From: Maledivibacter halophilus
GTDB lineage: Bacteria > Bacillota > Clostridia > Peptostreptococcales > Caminicellaceae
Reading direction: 5' to 3'
DNA: 52,533 nucleotides
Assembly (NCBI RefSeq): GCF_900167445.1
Contig: NZ_FUZT01000025.1
Coordinates: 1-52,533 of the forward strand
The notes under the pieces are model-generated. The model searched no databases. It was not told where the DNA came from and worked only from the letters and a program-made list of their open reading frames with translations. Shown one piece after another: positions 7,339 to 16,034 of this stretch (position 1 is the stretch's first letter; each line of letters starts with the position of its first letter). Position numbers and translations under genes: made by a program.

Positions 7339-8796
7339 ATGGGAAATAGTCAAATAATTATACCAATGATAGTTTATTTAGCTATAATGTTATATATAGC
7401 ATACCGTAGCAATAAGGTGTCTGCTGCGGTACAGGAAGAAGGATTTTTACAGGAGTATTTTATTGGTGGAAGAAGTCTTGGTGGATTCGTTCTTGCTATG
7501 ACTCTTATAGCAACATATACAAGTGCTAGCAGCTTTATTGGTGGTCCTGGTGTTGCTTATAATTTAGGACTTGGATGGGTGCTCCTTGCTATGATTCAAG
7601 TACCTACAGCATTTATCACTTTAGGTGTTTTAGGTAAAAAATTTGCTATAATATCAAGAAAAATAGGTGCCGTTACAGTAACTGAGTATCTAAGAGCAAG
7701 ATATAAAAGTGATGCAGTAGTAATATTATCATCAATTGCTATACTTATATTTTTTTCGGCGTCTATGATAGCACAATTTGTTGGGGGAGCCAGGTTGTTT
7801 CAAACGGTTACAGGATATCCCTATATTGTAGGTCTTGTAATATTTGGAATTACTGTTGTGATTTATACAGCTGTAGGCGGATTTAGGGCAGTTGCTTTAA
7901 CAGATGCTATACAGGGGATTGTAATGGTTTTTGCTACTATTTTTCTATTTGCTGCAGTTCTAAAGGCTGGTGGAGGGTTAGATAATATAATGGAATCTCT
8001 ATATAGAATGGATCCTGCAAGATTAACTCCAGATTCAGGAGGCTCTATAGCAAAGCCTTTCATATTATCATTTTGGGTTTTAGTCGGTTTTGCAGTATTG
8101 GGTTTACCTCAGACAACTATAAGGTGTATGGGCTTTAAGGATTCAAAGTCACTACATAATGCCATGATTATAGGCACAATTGTAGTTGGATTTTTGATGA
8201 TAGGCATGCATTTAATAGGAGTTTTAGGAGCTGCTATAATACCAGATATAGAAGTAGGAGATCTGGCTGTACCAACTATAACATTGAAGGTATTACATCC
8301 AATTATAGCCGGAATATTTATTGCAGGTCCCCTTGCAGCAATAATGTCAACAGTTGATTCTATGCTTATACTAGCTTCGGCTACAATTATTAAAGATATA
8401 TATATAAATTATGGTGGGAAAAATATATCATCTAAAAAGATTAGCAAATTAAGTTTTTATACAACAGCTATTCTAGGAATTATAGTTTTTATTTTATCAA
8501 TAAAGCCTCCAGAATTATTAGTCTGGATAAATTTATTTGCTTTTGGTGGTCTTGAAGCAGCATTTTTATGGCCTACAATATTAGGATTGTACTGGAAGAG
8601 AGCAAACTCAACGGGAGCATTATTATCAATGGTTACTGGAGTAGGAGCATATTTTTATTTTACTATTTTGAAAATCAACTGGCTAGGAATGCATCAAATA
8701 GTGCCCACTGTTCTAATTTCACTAGCAGCTTTTGTAATAGGGAGCTTTATAGGCAAAAAAAGTGATGAGGGTACAATTAATTTATTTTTTGGCTAA
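7339..8796 (+). CDS. panF: Sodium/pantothenate symporter
   Basis: A 485-residue solute:sodium symporter with about 13 membrane helices. The N-terminal FIGGRSLGGFVLAMTLIATY and TSASSFIGGPG segments are the SSS-family Na+ site region, and the YhdT neighbour points specifically to pantothenate (vitamin B5) uptake. AAAAAGGAGG precedes the ATG. The length is normal for PanF. A hairpin terminator with seven T residues ends the unit at 8861. Confidence 0.88.
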   Translation: MGNSQIIIPMIVYLAIMLYIAYRSNKVSAAVQEEGFLQEYFIGGRSLGGFVLAMTLIATYTSASSFIGGPGVAYNLGLGWVLLAMIQVPTAFITLGVLGKKFAIISRKIGAVTVTEYLRARYKSDAVVILSSIAILIFFSASMIAQFVGGARLFQTVTGYPYIVGLVIFGITVVIYTAVGGFRAVALTDAIQGIVMVFATIFLFAAVLKAGGGLDNIMESLYRMDPARLTPDSGGSIAKPFILSFWVLVGFAVLGLPQTTIRCMGFKDSKSLHNAMIIGTIVVGFLMIGMHLIGVLGAAIIPDIEVGDLAVPTITLKVLHPIIAGIFIAGPLAAIMSTVDSMLILASATIIKDIYINYGGKNISSKKISKLSFYTTAILGIIVFILSIKPPELLVWINLFAFGGLEAAFLWPTILGLYWKRANSTGALLSMVTGVGAYFYFTILKINWLGMHQIVPTVLISLAAFVIGSFIGKKSDEGTINLFFG

Positions 8797-8835
8797 TGAC
8801 GATGTATAAGTTTATTATAGAACCTATTATTAATG

Positions 8836-8861
8836 GGAAGTGGCAAACACTTCCTTTTTTT
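8836..8861 (+). terminator. Terminator of yhdT-panF
   Basis: GGAAGTG, a 5-nt loop, CACTTCC and seven T residues, 40 nt after the panF stop. Confidence 0.85.
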
Positions 8862-9028
8862 ACTTTCTAAATACCTTTAGACAGTTAGAAAGCTTAGAAA
8901 TTCAAATAATAAATATACTAAAGGGGAATTCATTATTTAAAAAATATTTGAATACAACCTAACTCTTTACAAAAACTATTGAGTAAGATAAAATATGGAA
9001 AGAATATAATGTTGTAGGAGTGTTTAAA

Positions 9029-10189
9029 ATGGAAATTTATTTAGATAATAGTGCTACTACAAAGCCAAAGGAAGAAGTAATAGATATAATGGTTAAATCT
9101 ATGAAGGAGTATTATGGAAATCCTTCATCTCTACATAGGAAAGGAGTAGAAATAGAAAAACTAATTAAAAAAGCAAGAAAGCAGATTTCAAAGGCATTAG
9201 GAGCTGATGAAGGGGAAATATACTTTACTTCAGGGGGGACAGAGTCCAATAACCTTGCTATTTTGGGAGCCTTGAAGGGAAATAAAAGAAAAGGAAAACA
9301 TATAATTACTACAAAGATAGAACATCCTTCGGTTTTAAATGTATTTAATTCATTGGAGGAAGATGGATATGAAGTGTCATATCTGAATGTAGATAAGAAT
9401 GGATTAATAGATATAAATGATTTTGAAAAATCATTAAGGGAAGATACTGTACTTATAAGCATCATGTATGTAAATAATGAGGTAGGAACTATACAGCCAA
9501 TCCCTGAAATAACTAAAATAATTAAAAATAGAAAAAATAAACCTATATTACATATAGATGCTGTACAAGCCTTTGGGAAAATAAAAATTAATTTAAGGAA
9601 GCTCAAGGTAGATTTAATGTCTATTAGTGGTCATAAGATAAGTGGTCCAAAGGGAATAGGGGCCTTGTATGTTAGAAGGGGGACCAAAATCAACTCAATA
9701 GTTTTTGGCGGTAATCAGGAGCTGGGATTAAGATCCGGTACAGAAAATGTACCTGGAATTCTTGGCCTTGGAGTGGCTGCAGACCTAGTAAAGAAAAATA
9801 TAGATTCAAATATTGAAAAAATGAAAGGTTTAAAAATGAAACTGGCAAAGGAAATAGGAGAAAATTTAGAAGAAATTAAAATAAATGGTGATATAGATGA
9901 AAATTCAGCCCCCCATATTCTGAATATATCTTTTAAGGGAATTAGAGGAGAGGTTTTAATCCATACTTTAGAGCAAAAAAATATATATGTTTCAACGGGT
10001 TCTGCTTGTTCTTCCAAAAAAAAGACCTTTAGCCATGTTTTAAAGGAAATGGGACTTGAAAATGATGAAATGGAAGGAGCAATAAGATTTAGCCTTAGTC
10101 CTGAGAATACTGAGGAAGAAATTGATTATACTGTTGAAAATTTAAAGAAGTCTGTTGAAGATTTAAGAAAAGTCATTGGTAGGAGATGA
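9029..10189 (+). CDS. Cysteine desulfurase (NifS/IscS-like, ThiI partner)
   Basis: A 386-residue PLP enzyme that takes sulfur from cysteine as a protein persulfide and releases alanine. The PLP lysine is in SISGHKISGPKG, TSGGTESNN binds the cofactor phosphate, and the active Cys is in STGSACSSKK. ATG at 9029 has TAGGAG 8 nt upstream; a GTG three codons earlier overlaps that site and is unlikely. The stop is 4 nt before the ATG of thiI, so the sulfur probably goes to ThiI. This is the same pairing as nifZ-thiI in Bacillus, known from the literature. Confidence 0.92.
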   Translation: MEIYLDNSATTKPKEEVIDIMVKSMKEYYGNPSSLHRKGVEIEKLIKKARKQISKALGADEGEIYFTSGGTESNNLAILGALKGNKRKGKHIITTKIEHPSVLNVFNSLEEDGYEVSYLNVDKNGLIDINDFEKSLREDTVLISIMYVNNEVGTIQPIPEITKIIKNRKNKPILHIDAVQAFGKIKINLRKLKVDLMSISGHKISGPKGIGALYVRRGTKINSIVFGGNQELGLRSGTENVPGILGLGVAADLVKKNIDSNIEKMKGLKMKLAKEIGENLEEIKINGDIDENSAPHILNISFKGIRGEVLIHTLEQKNIYVSTGSACSSKKKTFSHVLKEMGLENDEMEGAIRFSLSPENTEEEIDYTVENLKKSVEDLRKVIGRR

Positions 10190-10193
10190 GAGG

Positions 10194-11366
10194 ATGGAAA
10201 AAGTACTTATTATTAGATATGGAGAAATAAGCCTCAAAGGGCTAAATAGGCCCTATTTCGAAAATACTCTTTTAAAGAATATAAGGAGATCAGTAAGACA
10301 AATTGGAGATATTAGAGTCTATAAGTCCCATGGCAGACTTTATATAGATTTAGAGGATTATGATGAAGAGGATATAATAGAAATAGTTACTAAAATATTT
10401 GGAGTTGTTTCTGTAAGTATTGCATATATTTTTGAAGCTAATATGGAGAAAATATGTGAGGTGGCCCTTAAGCAGGCTCTAGAATGCGTAGAAGAAGGAA
10501 TAAAAACCTTTAAAGTAGAAACTAAGCGTGCAAATAAAAATTTTCCCGTTAAATCTCCTGAAATCAGCAGGACTGTAGGAGGTTATATATTAGAACATAT
10601 TGACGGTCTTAAGGTGGACGTACATAACCCCGATATTAGAATTAATGTAGAAGTCAGAGACAAGGCATATGTATATTCAAGAAAGATCCCAGGCTTTGGT
10701 GGGATGCCCTATGGGAGCGGAGGAAAGGCCATGGTTCTGCTTTCAGGAGGTATAGATAGTCCTGTGGCAGGCTGGCTTGTTGCCAAAAGAGGTGTAGAGA
10801 TAGAAGCAATACATTATCATAGCTATCCATTTACAAGCGACAGGGCCAAGGAAAAGGTAATAGATTTAGCTAGGATATTGAGTAAATACTGTACAAAGAT
10901 TAGATTGCATTCAGTCAATCTTTTAAATATACAAAAAGCTATTAATGAAAAATGTCATGCTGAAGAGATGACTATACTCTCTAGAAGATTTATGATGGCT
11001 ATAGCCGAAAGAGTAGCCGTGGAAAGAAAGTGTAAAGCTTTAGTTACAGGAGAAAGTATTGGACAGGTTGCAAGTCAAACCCTTGAAAGTATAAATGTAA
11101 CTAATGCTGCAGTAAACATGCCTGTGTTTAGACCATTAATTGCTATGGATAAAATGGATATTGTAAAAATTTCTGAAAAAATTGATACTTATGAGACTTC
11201 TATATTACCCTTTGAAGATTGCTGTACGGTATTTTTACCCGATAGGCCTGTTACAAAGCCAAGGCTGGAAAGGATTTTAAAATCCGAGGAGTTGCTTGAT
11301 GTTGAGGGGTTAATTAGTGATGCAATTAATAATATGGAAGTTATTACTGTAAAACCAGAGGATTAA
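10194..11366 (+). CDS. thiI: tRNA 4-thiouridine sulfurtransferase ThiI
   Basis: A 390-residue ThiI. The N-terminal ferredoxin-like/THUMP region covers about residues 1-165, and the PP-loop pyrophosphatase motif SGGIDSPVAGWL follows. It adenylates U8 of tRNA, then transfers sulfur. The C-terminal rhodanese domain found in enterobacterial ThiI is absent, so sulfur must come directly from the upstream desulfurase, as in Bacillus; a role in thiazole synthesis is therefore unlikely. ATG at 10194 sits behind AGGAGATGAGAGG, overlapping the end of the desulfurase gene. Confidence 0.93.
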   Translation: MEKVLIIRYGEISLKGLNRPYFENTLLKNIRRSVRQIGDIRVYKSHGRLYIDLEDYDEEDIIEIVTKIFGVVSVSIAYIFEANMEKICEVALKQALECVEEGIKTFKVETKRANKNFPVKSPEISRTVGGYILEHIDGLKVDVHNPDIRINVEVRDKAYVYSRKIPGFGGMPYGSGGKAMVLLSGGIDSPVAGWLVAKRGVEIEAIHYHSYPFTSDRAKEKVIDLARILSKYCTKIRLHSVNLLNIQKAINEKCHAEEMTILSRRFMMAIAERVAVERKCKALVTGESIGQVASQTLESINVTNAAVNMPVFRPLIAMDKMDIVKISEKIDTYETSILPFEDCCTVFLPDRPVTKPRLERILKSEELLDVEGLISDAINNMEVITVKPED

Positions 11367-11443
11367 AAGGAATTATAGAGATTCAAGTAAAACTTTATGT
11401 AGATATGTGACTGAGAAACTAAAGAGAGGGGGAAAACAAAGCT

Positions 11444-11794
11444 TTGAGAAAGTTTATACTTAGATGGATATCCATGGCAATATCAATATATGTCATTGCA
11501 AAGCTTTTTGATAATATTTATTTAACAGGTTTTTTAACAGCTATGTGGTCAGCGGCTATATTAGGTATAGCAAATACAATTATAAAGCCCCTTTTGATTT
11601 TTATAACTTTGCCGATTAATATAATAACTCTGGGGTTATTTACATTTGTAGTCAATGGTATAGTATTAAAGCTAAGTGCAGGTATTGTACCTGGCTTTAG
11701 AGTCACTGGATTGTTTGGAGCAATAATAGCTTCAGTTGTTTTAAGTATTATCAATCTAATAATAACAGGATTTCTTGGAGTCAAAGACGATTAA
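11444..11794 (+). CDS. Phage-holin-family / YvlD-like small membrane protein
   Basis: A 116-residue protein with four membrane helices, of the family 4 holin-like/YvlD type. The sequence shows an N-terminal charged RKFILRW, then helices with the recurring IANTIIKPLLIFITLPINI signature and a GLFGAIIASVVLSIINLI segment. Start is TTG at 11444 behind AGAGGGGG. The name 'holin' is historical; chromosomal members are not phage genes and their role, possibly in envelope stress, is unproven. A ten-pair terminator follows directly. Confidence 0.75.
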   Translation: MRKFILRWISMAISIYVIAKLFDNIYLTGFLTAMWSAAILGIANTIIKPLLIFITLPINIITLGLFTFVVNGIVLKLSAGIVPGFRVTGLFGAIIASVVLSIINLIITGFLGVKDD

Positions 11795-11802
11795 GTGGAT
11801 TT

Positions 11803-11829
11803 AAATGGTGTCAATCGACACCATTTTTT
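11803..11829 (+). terminator. Terminator after the YvlD-like gene
   Basis: AAATGGTGTC, loop AATC, GACACCATTT and further T residues. Confidence 0.85.
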
Positions 11830-11880
11830 ATATTTTGAGTAAATTAGAAGCATATATTACAAAAGTAGCTAAATTTCATT

Positions 11881-11909
11881 GAAGGAAAAAATTATAAATT
11901 AAAGAATAC
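11881..11909 (+). promoter_or_regulatory. Sigma-H promoter of the spoIIA operon
   Basis: GAAGGAAAA at 11881-11889, an 11-bp spacer and AAAGAATAC at 11901-11909 fit the sigma-H consensus (RnAGGAwWW, 11-12 bp, RnnGAATww) at all but the last position. spoIIA is a known Spo0A/sigma-H operon in Bacillus and Clostridium. Confidence 0.65.
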
Positions 11910-12029
11910 TAATATAGTGGAATATATTCAAATATTATAAATTAAAATTTCATATTTTTTCACTGGAATAAGATTTGAGTTTTATTGGGGTAGATCTATA
12001 AAATAAGTTAAAACATGGGAGGGATTTGA

Positions 12030-12365
12030 TTGAGGCTTAAATTAGAGGTAGAAAACAATACATTAATTGTTTATCTTGATGGAGAATTGGATCATCATTC
12101 TGCTGAAGAAGTGAGAGAAGACATTGATAATTCCATTGATTTAAAAGATATCAAGAACTTAATTTTTGAGTTGTCAAATATGAAATTTATGGATAGCTCA
12201 GGAATAGGAGTTGTCATTGGAAGATTTAAAAAAATAGACAAATTAGGGGGAAAAGTTGGAGTTGTAAATACCAATCCCCATGTAGACAGGATTTTTCAAA
12301 TGGCGGGAATGTATAAGATTATACATAAGTACAATAGCAAAGAAGAAGCTTTAGCTAATTTGTAA
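12030..12365 (+). CDS. spoIIAA: Anti-sigma-F factor antagonist SpoIIAA
   Basis: A 111-residue STAS-domain protein. The phosphorylatable Ser is in MKFMDSSGIGVVIGRF, the classical site at which SpoIIAB phosphorylates SpoIIAA. Unphosphorylated SpoIIAA binds SpoIIAB and frees sigma-F in the forespore. Translation begins at TTG, with GGGAGGG 7 nt upstream. First gene of the three-gene spoIIA operon, 120 nt downstream of a sigma-H promoter match. Confidence 0.95.
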   Translation: MRLKLEVENNTLIVYLDGELDHHSAEEVREDIDNSIDLKDIKNLIFELSNMKFMDSSGIGVVIGRFKKIDKLGGKVGVVNTNPHVDRIFQMAGMYKIIHKYNSKEEALANL

Positions 12366-12378
12366 AGGGGTGAATATA

Positions 12379-12819
12379 TTGAATTATCAAAACTATATGA
12401 AAATAGAGTTTTTAAGTAAATCTCAAAATGAATCATTTGCTAGGGTTGTTGTTGCTTCCTTTGTGGCTCAATTAGATCCAACCATAGAAGAATTGGCTGA
12501 TATTAAAACTGCTGTTTCAGAAGCAGTTACAAATGCAATAATTCATGGCTATGACAGCTCCACAGAAAAAGTAGTTATAGAATGCAAAATAAAGGGGAAT
12601 ACTATAGAAATTGTAGTAGAAGATTTTGGAAATGGTATCGATGATATTGAACTTGCTAGGCAGCCTTTATATACTTCTAAACCAGAATTAGAAAGATCTG
12701 GTATGGGATTCACTGTTATGGAGACATTTATGGATGAAGTTTCTATTGAATCACAAAAAGGTAAAGGAACAAAAATAAATATGATAAAAACAATAAAGGT
12801 TGTAGAAAATGAGGAGTAG
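12379..12819 (+). CDS. spoIIAB: Anti-sigma-F factor / serine kinase SpoIIAB
   Basis: A GHKL-fold ATPase of 146 residues, the usual SpoIIAB length when the TTG at 12379 is used; AAAGGGG lies 8 nt before it. The N-terminal MKIEFLSKSQNESFARVVVA and DIKTAVSEAVTNAIIHGY (N box) and the DFGNGI and GMGFTVMETFMD (G boxes) are diagnostic. It holds sigma-F inactive and phosphorylates SpoIIAA. The end overlaps the start of sigF, giving translational coupling. Confidence 0.95.
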   Translation: MNYQNYMKIEFLSKSQNESFARVVVASFVAQLDPTIEELADIKTAVSEAVTNAIIHGYDSSTEKVVIECKIKGNTIEIVVEDFGNGIDDIELARQPLYTSKPELERSGMGFTVMETFMDEVSIESQKGKGTKINMIKTIKVVENEE

Positions 12820-13591
12820 ATGTTATGGGGTGACAGCTTCTTTTAAGAAAAATAGTAATTTTGATACAGAAAGAACAATAGAATTGATTAAAAAGGCACA
12901 AAAAGGTGATAAAGAAGCTCAAGCTATTTTAGTTGATGAGAACTTAGGATTAGTAAAGAGCTTAGTTAGTAGATTTGATAATAGAGGATACGAAAGAGAT
13001 GATATATTTCAATTGGGAAGTATTGGCTTGATAAAGGCAATACATAAATTTGATTCAAGTTATGGGGTAAGATTTTCTACCTATGCAGTTCCAATGATTG
13101 TGGGAGAAATTAAGAGGTTTTTGAGAGATGACGGTATTATTAAGGTAAGTAGAAACTTAAAACAAACTGCCACCAAAGTAAAATACACTAAAGAAAGTTT
13201 AGTTAAACGTTTTGGAAGAGAACCTACTATAAATGAAATAGCCGATGAATTGAATATAGACAAGGAAGAAATTATATTAGCTTTAGAATCAAATATACAA
13301 CCAGATTATTTATATGATGTTATACACCAAAATGATGGCTCACCAATACATCTAATTGATAAAATAAGTGAAACAAAAACCGATACTAATGAACAAATAA
13401 TAGATAATATTGCTTTAAAGCAAGTACTAAATAAATTGAAGCCTAGAGAAAGACAGATAATTGTACTAAGATACTTTAAGGATAAAACTCAGTCTGAAAT
13501 TGCTAAGAGCTTAGGTATATCTCAAGTACAAGTTTCAAGAATCGAAAAGAAAGTATTAGGTATTATGAAAAATATACTTGAAAAGACATGA
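12809..13591 (+). CDS. sigF: RNA polymerase sigma-F factor (SpoIIAC)
   Basis: A forespore-specific sigma factor of up to 260 residues. Region 2 is DDIFQLGSIGLIKAIHKFDSSYGVRFSTYAVPMIVGEIKRFLRDD, described here by position about residues 68-112, followed by region 3 (VSRNLKQ) and the region 4 HTH (TQSEIAKSLGISQVQVSRIE). The start is uncertain. ATG at 12809 overlaps spoIIAB by 11 nt. GTG at 12830 gives a seven-residue shorter form, and the only good AGGAG (12812-12816) lies between them. The stop codon is inside the stem of the operon terminator. Confidence 0.94.
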   Translation: MRSRCYGVTASFKKNSNFDTERTIELIKKAQKGDKEAQAILVDENLGLVKSLVSRFDNRGYERDDIFQLGSIGLIKAIHKFDSSYGVRFSTYAVPMIVGEIKRFLRDDGIIKVSRNLKQTATKVKYTKESLVKRFGREPTINEIADELNIDKEEIILALESNIQPDYLYDVIHQNDGSPIHLIDKISETKTDTNEQIIDNIALKQVLNKLKPRERQIIVLRYFKDKTQSEIAKSLGISQVQVSRIEKKVLGIMKNILEKT

Positions 13592-13626
13592 TGAAGATAT
13601 GATAAATCATGTCTTTATTTTTTTTT
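13582..13626 (+). terminator. Terminator of the spoIIA operon
   Basis: AAAGACATGAT and ATCATGTCTTT flank a 13-nt loop and are followed by A and nine T residues. The left arm contains the sigF stop codon. Confidence 0.85.
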
Positions 13627-13686
13627 GGAATTAATAAAAGGCAATATGGTTAATACTATAACTAAAACATATATTGAGGTGATAAT

Positions 13687-13839
13687 GTGAAAAAGTTTAT
13701 TAATAAAAGAAAAATAGTAATTCTTTTACTAGTTATAGTTTCTGCAACATCATTTTATTATGTATATAATAAAGTGAAAATAAATAGGCCCATTTCTGCT
13801 AAACTGGTTTTTAATGAAATTTTAGATGATGTTTTATGA
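13687..13839 (+). CDS. Tiny membrane-anchored protein between sigF and spoVAC
   Basis: A 50-codon ORF from GTG at 13687 with GAGGTGAT directly upstream. It has a basic head (KKFINKRK), one hydrophobic helix (about residues 10-27) and a short polar tail ending FNEILDDVL. Its stop overlaps the ATG of the next tiny ORF (ATGA type). It lies where Bacillus carries spoVAA-spoVAB, but no similarity to either is seen. It could be a new small spoVA-operon protein or the remains of a longer gene. Confidence 0.5.
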   Translation: MKKFINKRKIVILLLVIVSATSFYYVYNKVKINRPISAKLVFNEILDDVL

Positions 13840-14006
13840 ATATAAATTATATTAAGAATATAAATAGAAATTTAATATTCCTGGAAAGCATTGAAGATAA
13901 AGAAAAGAGACATGAGTGCTATGATTTAATTATTCATAAAGATATTACTAGAATAGATACTAAAAAGAGTTTGCACAATGTTAAAAACAAATCTTTTTAC
14001 CGATAA
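13836..14006 (+). CDS. Tiny unknown protein translationally coupled to the previous ORF
   Basis: A 56-codon ORF beginning with the ATG that overlaps the preceding stop by four bases. It ends 30 nt before the spoVAC start. The product is charged and soluble (IEDKEKRHECYDLI, HKDITRIDTKKS), with no signal peptide or known domain. The exact coupling and lack of internal stops support translation; the short length and absence of a separate ribosome site leave doubt. If genuine, it would be produced with SpoVAC in the forespore. Confidence 0.45.
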   Translation: MNINYIKNINRNLIFLESIEDKEKRHECYDLIIHKDITRIDTKKSLHNVKNKSFYR

Positions 14007-14036
14007 ATGCTATTATTTGTAAATGGAGGTTTTAAG

Positions 14037-14495
14037 TTGAAAAAACAAATAACAAATGTAGATAAAGAAAAAGAATATAAGGAATATGTTAATGCAAAGG
14101 TGCCTAAGCCTAATTATATTAAAAATTGTATATGGGCATTTTTGGTAGGTGGAGTAATTTGTGCCATAGCTCAAGGGATTATGAATGGTTTAAAAAACTC
14201 TGGTTTAGATAAAACAGATTCGAATACTGTTACAGTAATAATAATGGTATTTTTAGGTGCATTTTTAACTGGACTTGGAATATACGATAAGCTTGGAAAA
14301 AAAGCTGGTGCTGGATCGATAGTTCCAATATCAGGCTTTGCCAATTCAATTGTATCTCCTGCTATGGAGTTCAAAAGAGAAGGATATATTCTTGGTGTTG
14401 GAGCTAAAATGTTTAGTTTAGCCGGTCCAGTTTTAGTTTATGGATTTGGTTCTTCAGTTATAATTGGGTTACTTTACTACTTTTTTAATAAATGA
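14037..14495 (+). CDS. spoVAC: Stage V sporulation protein AC
   Basis: A 152-residue inner-membrane protein of the forespore. SpoVAC is known as a mechanosensitive channel component that takes up dipicolinic acid during sporulation and releases it at germination. Family features are the N-terminal YVNAKVPKPNYIKNCIWAFL and the later GAFLTGLGIYDKLGKKAGAG, with about four membrane helices. TTG at 14037 follows TGGAGGTTTTAAG. The stop TGA coincides with the first three bases of a short inverted-repeat element (14493-14612). Confidence 0.94.
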   Translation: MKKQITNVDKEKEYKEYVNAKVPKPNYIKNCIWAFLVGGVICAIAQGIMNGLKNSGLDKTDSNTVTVIIMVFLGAFLTGLGIYDKLGKKAGAGSIVPISGFANSIVSPAMEFKREGYILGVGAKMFSLAGPVLVYGFGSSVIIGLLYYFFNK

Positions 14496-14612
14496 GGAAA
14501 TTGCATAATAGATGTAAAGAATTTTAAAATACAAAATGTAGTAGAGAGAATCAGGCAAGTTATCTGCATATTGTATTTTAAAATTAATAATGCTAATTAT
14601 ACAAGTTTTTCA
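14493..14612. repeat. MITE-like repeat family 1, full-length copy inside spoVA
   Basis: A 120-bp insertion-like unit between spoVAC and spoVAD. Its ends are imperfect inverted repeats (TGAGGAAATTGCATAAT and the reverse complement of ATTATACAAGTTTTTCA). A second internal inverted pair, ATTTTAAAATACAA/TTGTATTTTAAAAT, would fold in the spoVA mRNA. Shorter copies are at 26596-26660 and 33524-33565. It has no coding capacity, and possible AATAA flanks could be a target duplication. Confidence 0.65.
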
Positions 14613-14630
14613 AATAAGGAGGCATAAGCT

Positions 14631-15650
14631 TTGGCAATAAAAAAGATAGGATCTCAAACTGTAAAATTTGATAATCCCCCTATAATTAATGGTACTTCAA
14701 CCACAGTAGGACCTAAAGAAGGAGAAGGTCCACTTAGTGAATATTTTGATGTTGTTTTAAAGGATGATCTTTATGGAGAAAAGAGTTGGGAGCTTTCAGA
14801 AAGTAAAATGCTCCGTGAAACTGTTAAAGCTGCAATACAAAATTCTAATAAAAAAATATCTGATATGGAATATATGCTTTCGGGAGATTTGCTAAATCAA
14901 TTAATGTCGGCTTCCTTTGCAGCTAGAGATTTAGGTATACCATTTTTTGGATTGTATGGAGCATGTTCTACAATGACAGAATCTTTAAGCTTAGGTTCTA
15001 TGATTATTGATGGAGGATATGCTGATAATTTAATAGCTGTAACTTCAAGTCATTTTAGTAGTGCGGAAAGACAATTTAGATTTCCATTAGAACACGGAAA
15101 TCAAAGGAAACCTACAGCCCATTGGACTGTTACAGGAGCTGGAGCAGCTGTACTTTCTTCCTATGGAAATGGGCCAATAATAAATTATGTCACCACTGGC
15201 AAGGTTGTAGACTATGGTATAAAGGATGCTAATAATATGGGGGCTGCAATGGCTCCATCAGCTGCGGATACAATAGTCAAACATTTTGAAGATACAGGCC
15301 TTTCAACAGACTATTATGATCTAATTGTTACAGGAGATTTAGGCCAGATTGGAAAGGAAATCACAGAAGAATTGGTTTTAGATAAAGGTTACAATATATT
15401 AAATAATTATAACGATTGTGGTTTATTGATATTTGATAATAAAGCCCAAGATACCCATGCCGGTGGCAGCGGATGTGGATGTTCAGCCTGTGTATTTTGT
15501 GGATATATCTATAAAGAATTAATGAAGAAAAATTTGAATAGGGTGCTTTTAATTTCTACAGGAGCATTATTGTCTGTTACAAGTACACAACAGGGGCAAT
15601 CAATACCAGGTATTGCCCACGCTGTTTCAATAATAAACCAGGGAAGTTAG
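14631..15650 (+). CDS. spoVAD: Stage V sporulation protein AD
   Basis: A 339-residue thiolase-fold protein that in Bacillus binds dipicolinic acid directly during its uptake into the forespore. Recognisable stretches are FGLYGACSTMTESLSLGSMI, TGAGAAVLSS and the C-terminal HAGGSGCGCSACVF. TTG start at 14631 with AAGGAGG 8-9 nt upstream. It follows spoVAC across the repeat element and precedes spoVAEB by 10 nt. Confidence 0.96.
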   Translation: MAIKKIGSQTVKFDNPPIINGTSTTVGPKEGEGPLSEYFDVVLKDDLYGEKSWELSESKMLRETVKAAIQNSNKKISDMEYMLSGDLLNQLMSASFAARDLGIPFFGLYGACSTMTESLSLGSMIIDGGYADNLIAVTSSHFSSAERQFRFPLEHGNQRKPTAHWTVTGAGAAVLSSYGNGPIINYVTTGKVVDYGIKDANNMGAAMAPSAADTIVKHFEDTGLSTDYYDLIVTGDLGQIGKEITEELVLDKGYNILNNYNDCGLLIFDNKAQDTHAGGSGCGCSACVFCGYIYKELMKKNLNRVLLISTGALLSVTSTQQGQSIPGIAHAVSIINQGS

Positions 15651-15660
15651 GAGGTAAAGA

Positions 15661-16017
15661 ATGGATTATTTAAAAGCTTTTATAATTGGTGGGATAATCT
15701 GTGTAATTGGACAATTGCTTTTAGATGGAACAAAGCTTACTCCAGCTCATGTATTAGTTGCCTTTGTTACATCTGGAGCTATTTTAGGAGCCCTTGGTAT
15801 ATATGAACCTATAGTTGATTTTGGAGGCACAGGAGCTACAATTCCATTAACTGGATTTGGATATTCTCTATCAAAGGGAGCTATAGATTCTGTAAAAAGT
15901 CAGGGGCTCATTGGAGCGTTTACAGGAGGAATACAGTCAACTGCAGGAGGAGTTGCTGCAGCTGTTGTATTTGGTTATATTATGGCAGTAATATTTAATC
16001 CTAAAAGCAAAAAATAA
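15661..16017 (+). CDS. spoVAEB: Stage V sporulation protein AE (SpoVAEB type)
   Basis: A 118-residue membrane protein with about four helices, similar in fold to SpoVAC. FIIGGIICVIGQLLLDGTKL and FGGTGATIPLTGFGYSLSKG are family stretches. It is part of the SpoVA dipicolinate channel. TTAGGAGGTAAAGA precedes the ATG, and the gene sits 10 nt after spoVAD in the conserved order. Confidence 0.94.
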   Translation: MDYLKAFIIGGIICVIGQLLLDGTKLTPAHVLVAFVTSGAILGALGIYEPIVDFGGTGATIPLTGFGYSLSKGAIDSVKSQGLIGAFTGGIQSTAGGVAAAVVFGYIMAVIFNPKSKK

Positions 16018-16034
16018 CTATAGAGAAGGGACTA

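Noticed and set aside
11444..11794. Phage holin
   Set aside because: The family name includes 'holin', but there is no endolysin or phage gene nearby and the protein matches chromosomal YvlD-like membrane proteins.
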